Shown one piece after another: positions 6,544-7,560 of a DNA stretch of 7,560 bases; position 1 is the first letter of the stretch, and each line of letters starts with the position of its first letter. The notes below the pieces were generated by a model. That model did no database searches. It saw only the letters and a program-made list of their open reading frames with translations, and was not told the origin of the DNA. The translations under genes were made by a program, and so were the position numbers. The DNA is from Comamonadaceae bacterium. Its GTDB lineage: Bacteria > Pseudomonadota > Gammaproteobacteria > Burkholderiales > Burkholderiaceae. The stretch covers positions 1-7,560 of the forward strand of contig CANCGU010000128.1 of the NCBI GenBank assembly GCA_947377705.1, given 5' to 3'.

Positions 6544-7560
6544 TTAGGCTGCTTTCATGGCGCGAGGGCTGGTGACTTTGCCGTCGTAGGTGGTCCAGCT
6601 GTCGGTCTTGAAGTCATACAGTTTGCAGTCGCGTGCGGTTTGGAAATACCAACCCCACGAGAAAGGCTGAACAATGATGCGCTCTGGCAACAACTCTTCG
6701 AGTTTGCTTTGCGCTTGTTTTAGCTTGTACAGAGGAATGCTCATGTCCAAGTGGTGTGCGGTGTGCTCCATGATGTGGTGCATCAGCGCGCCGATGTTCA
6801 ACGGGAAGGTCAAGTGCACAGTGGTGGACACAAAAGGCGAAGCCTTCGACCAGCCCGTGCGCTCTTCATGCCAAGATACGTCCACATGGGTATGGTGCAC
6901 GTACACCACGAAACCAATCATGGTCACCCAGAAGAAGAAGGGCACCGCCACGCCCATCAGCAAGATGTAGCCGATGGTTTGTTCGGTGGCAATCGCAGCC
7001 CACACCATGGCAGCGACCCAAGCCGCGCCGAAGGCGGTGATGAGCAAGCAGTCTTTGATGAAGATGGGGCGGCGTGTGGGCATGTTTTTTTCGTTGGGGA
7101 ACACCATCTTGTTCCACCAAATTTCAATCATGTAGTACAGGCCAGGCGCCCAGCCGCTGCGGTAGATGCGGTCTTTGAGTTTGGCGCCCGTGCTCAAGGC
7201 TGCGTACTCTTCAGGGGTGTAAGGGGCCCACACGAAGTCGAAGTTCTTGAGGTTGGTGTAACCGTGGTGCACCACGTTGTGGCCAATGTCCCACAGGCTG
7301 TAGGCGGTCAATGAGGGCAAGAAGGCAATGCGACCCAACCATTTGTTGAGGTTGCGGTGGGGTGTGAGGCTTTGGTGGCAAGCGTCGTGGCCCAAAATGA
7401 ACAAACGGCCGATCACGAAGCCTGCTGCGCAGCCGCTCAAGAGCTTGGCCCACCATGCTTCGAACAAAACAGTCCCTGCCATGAGGGCGCCCCACAGCAC
7501 GTAGTCAACGACGAGCAACACGATGGCCAGCACGGTGGTGCGTTCAGCCAAAGGAATCAG
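6544..7560 (-). CDS. Membrane fatty-acid desaturase, N-terminus beyond window
   Basis: This is an integral-membrane di-iron desaturase of the type 1 (DesA/omega-6-like) family, which introduces double bonds into acyl chains of membrane lipids. Counting from the right edge, the 338 visible residues contain the histidine boxes HDACH at 58-62, HNVVHH at 94-99 and HTAHH at 266-270, plus an extra HHTH at 222-225. Hydrophobic hairpins lie near 8-60 and 172-220, as expected. The stop is at 6546-6544, followed by a strong terminator. Upstream of a TTG at 7551 the frame stays open to the edge (CTG ATT CCT), and family members have a longer N-terminus, so I treat the gene as partial at its 5' end and TTG as a false start. 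The regiospecificity and whether the substrate is a lipid-bound or CoA-bound acyl chain cannot be read from sequence. Confidence 0.93.
   Translation of the reverse strand: MIPLAERTTVLAIVLLVVDYVLWGALMAGTVLFEAWWAKLLSGCAAGFVIGRLFILGHDACHQSLTPHRNLNKWLGRIAFLPSLTAYSLWDIGHNVVHHGYTNLKNFDFVWAPYTPEEYAALSTGAKLKDRIYRSGWAPGLYYMIEIWWNKMVFPNEKNMPTRRPIFIKDCLLITAFGAAWVAAMVWAAIATEQTIGYILLMGVAVPFFFWVTMIGFVVYVHHTHVDVSWHEERTGWSKASPFVSTTVHLTFPLNIGALMHHIMEHTAHHLDMSIPLYKLKQAQSKLEELLPERIIVQPFSWGWYFQTARDCKLYDFKTDSWTTYDGKVTSPRAMKAA

Noticed and set aside
7549..7551. TTG at 7551 as the true desaturase start
   Set aside because: The frame continues open to the window edge and known relatives have a longer N-terminus, so the real start is probably outside.

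Overview
The window looks like chromosomal DNA from a betaproteobacterium of the order Burkholderiales, most likely family Comamonadaceae (a Limnohabitans- or Rhodoferax-like organism). This rests on the GC-rich coding, heavy use of TTG for leucine, the dprA/def-fmt arrangement, and protein wording (Pgk and Fmt especially) recalled from that family. No database search was possible, so the genus is an inference. The content is largely housekeeping. I see no mobile element, tRNA, rRNA, CRISPR array, toxin-antitoxin pair or clearly new defence-type system.

Left part (1-3580). dprA (DNA processing protein for natural transformation) runs leftwards and its 3' end is off the left edge. Diverging from it across 97 bp is a tight rightward four-gene run: def (peptide deformylase), fmt (Met-tRNA formyltransferase), azlC and azlD (the two subunits of a branched-chain amino-acid exporter). 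Gaps are 9 nt, a 1-nt overlap and a 4-nt overlap, so the genes are probably co-transcribed and partly translationally coupled. Fmt adds the formyl group to initiator Met-tRNA and Def removes it from new proteins. The exporter rides along and may ease amino-acid excess. A short hairpin over the azlD stop may end this operon.

Middle part (3616-4861). A small cupin-fold protein (leftward) and a short-chain dehydrogenase/reductase (rightward) diverge from a 112-bp spacer that contains a weak dyad. Their substrates are unknown.

Right part (4862-7560). pgk (phosphoglycerate kinase) has an unusual leader: a perfect 7-bp inverted repeat and no Shine-Dalgarno sequence. It converges, with zero spacing, on a small secreted protein of the surface-adhesin E type. 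Upstream of that small gene, on the same strand, lies a strong intrinsic terminator that closes a membrane fatty-acid desaturase gene. The desaturase reading frame stays open to the right edge, so its N-terminus is missing. The non-coding stretches are short (each under 120 bp), and I found no convincing complete sigma-70 promoter in any of them.

The points most worth a second look are regulatory: the pgk leader, the small adhesin-E gene boxed in between a terminator and a head-on pgk, and the exporter genes fused to the formylation operon.
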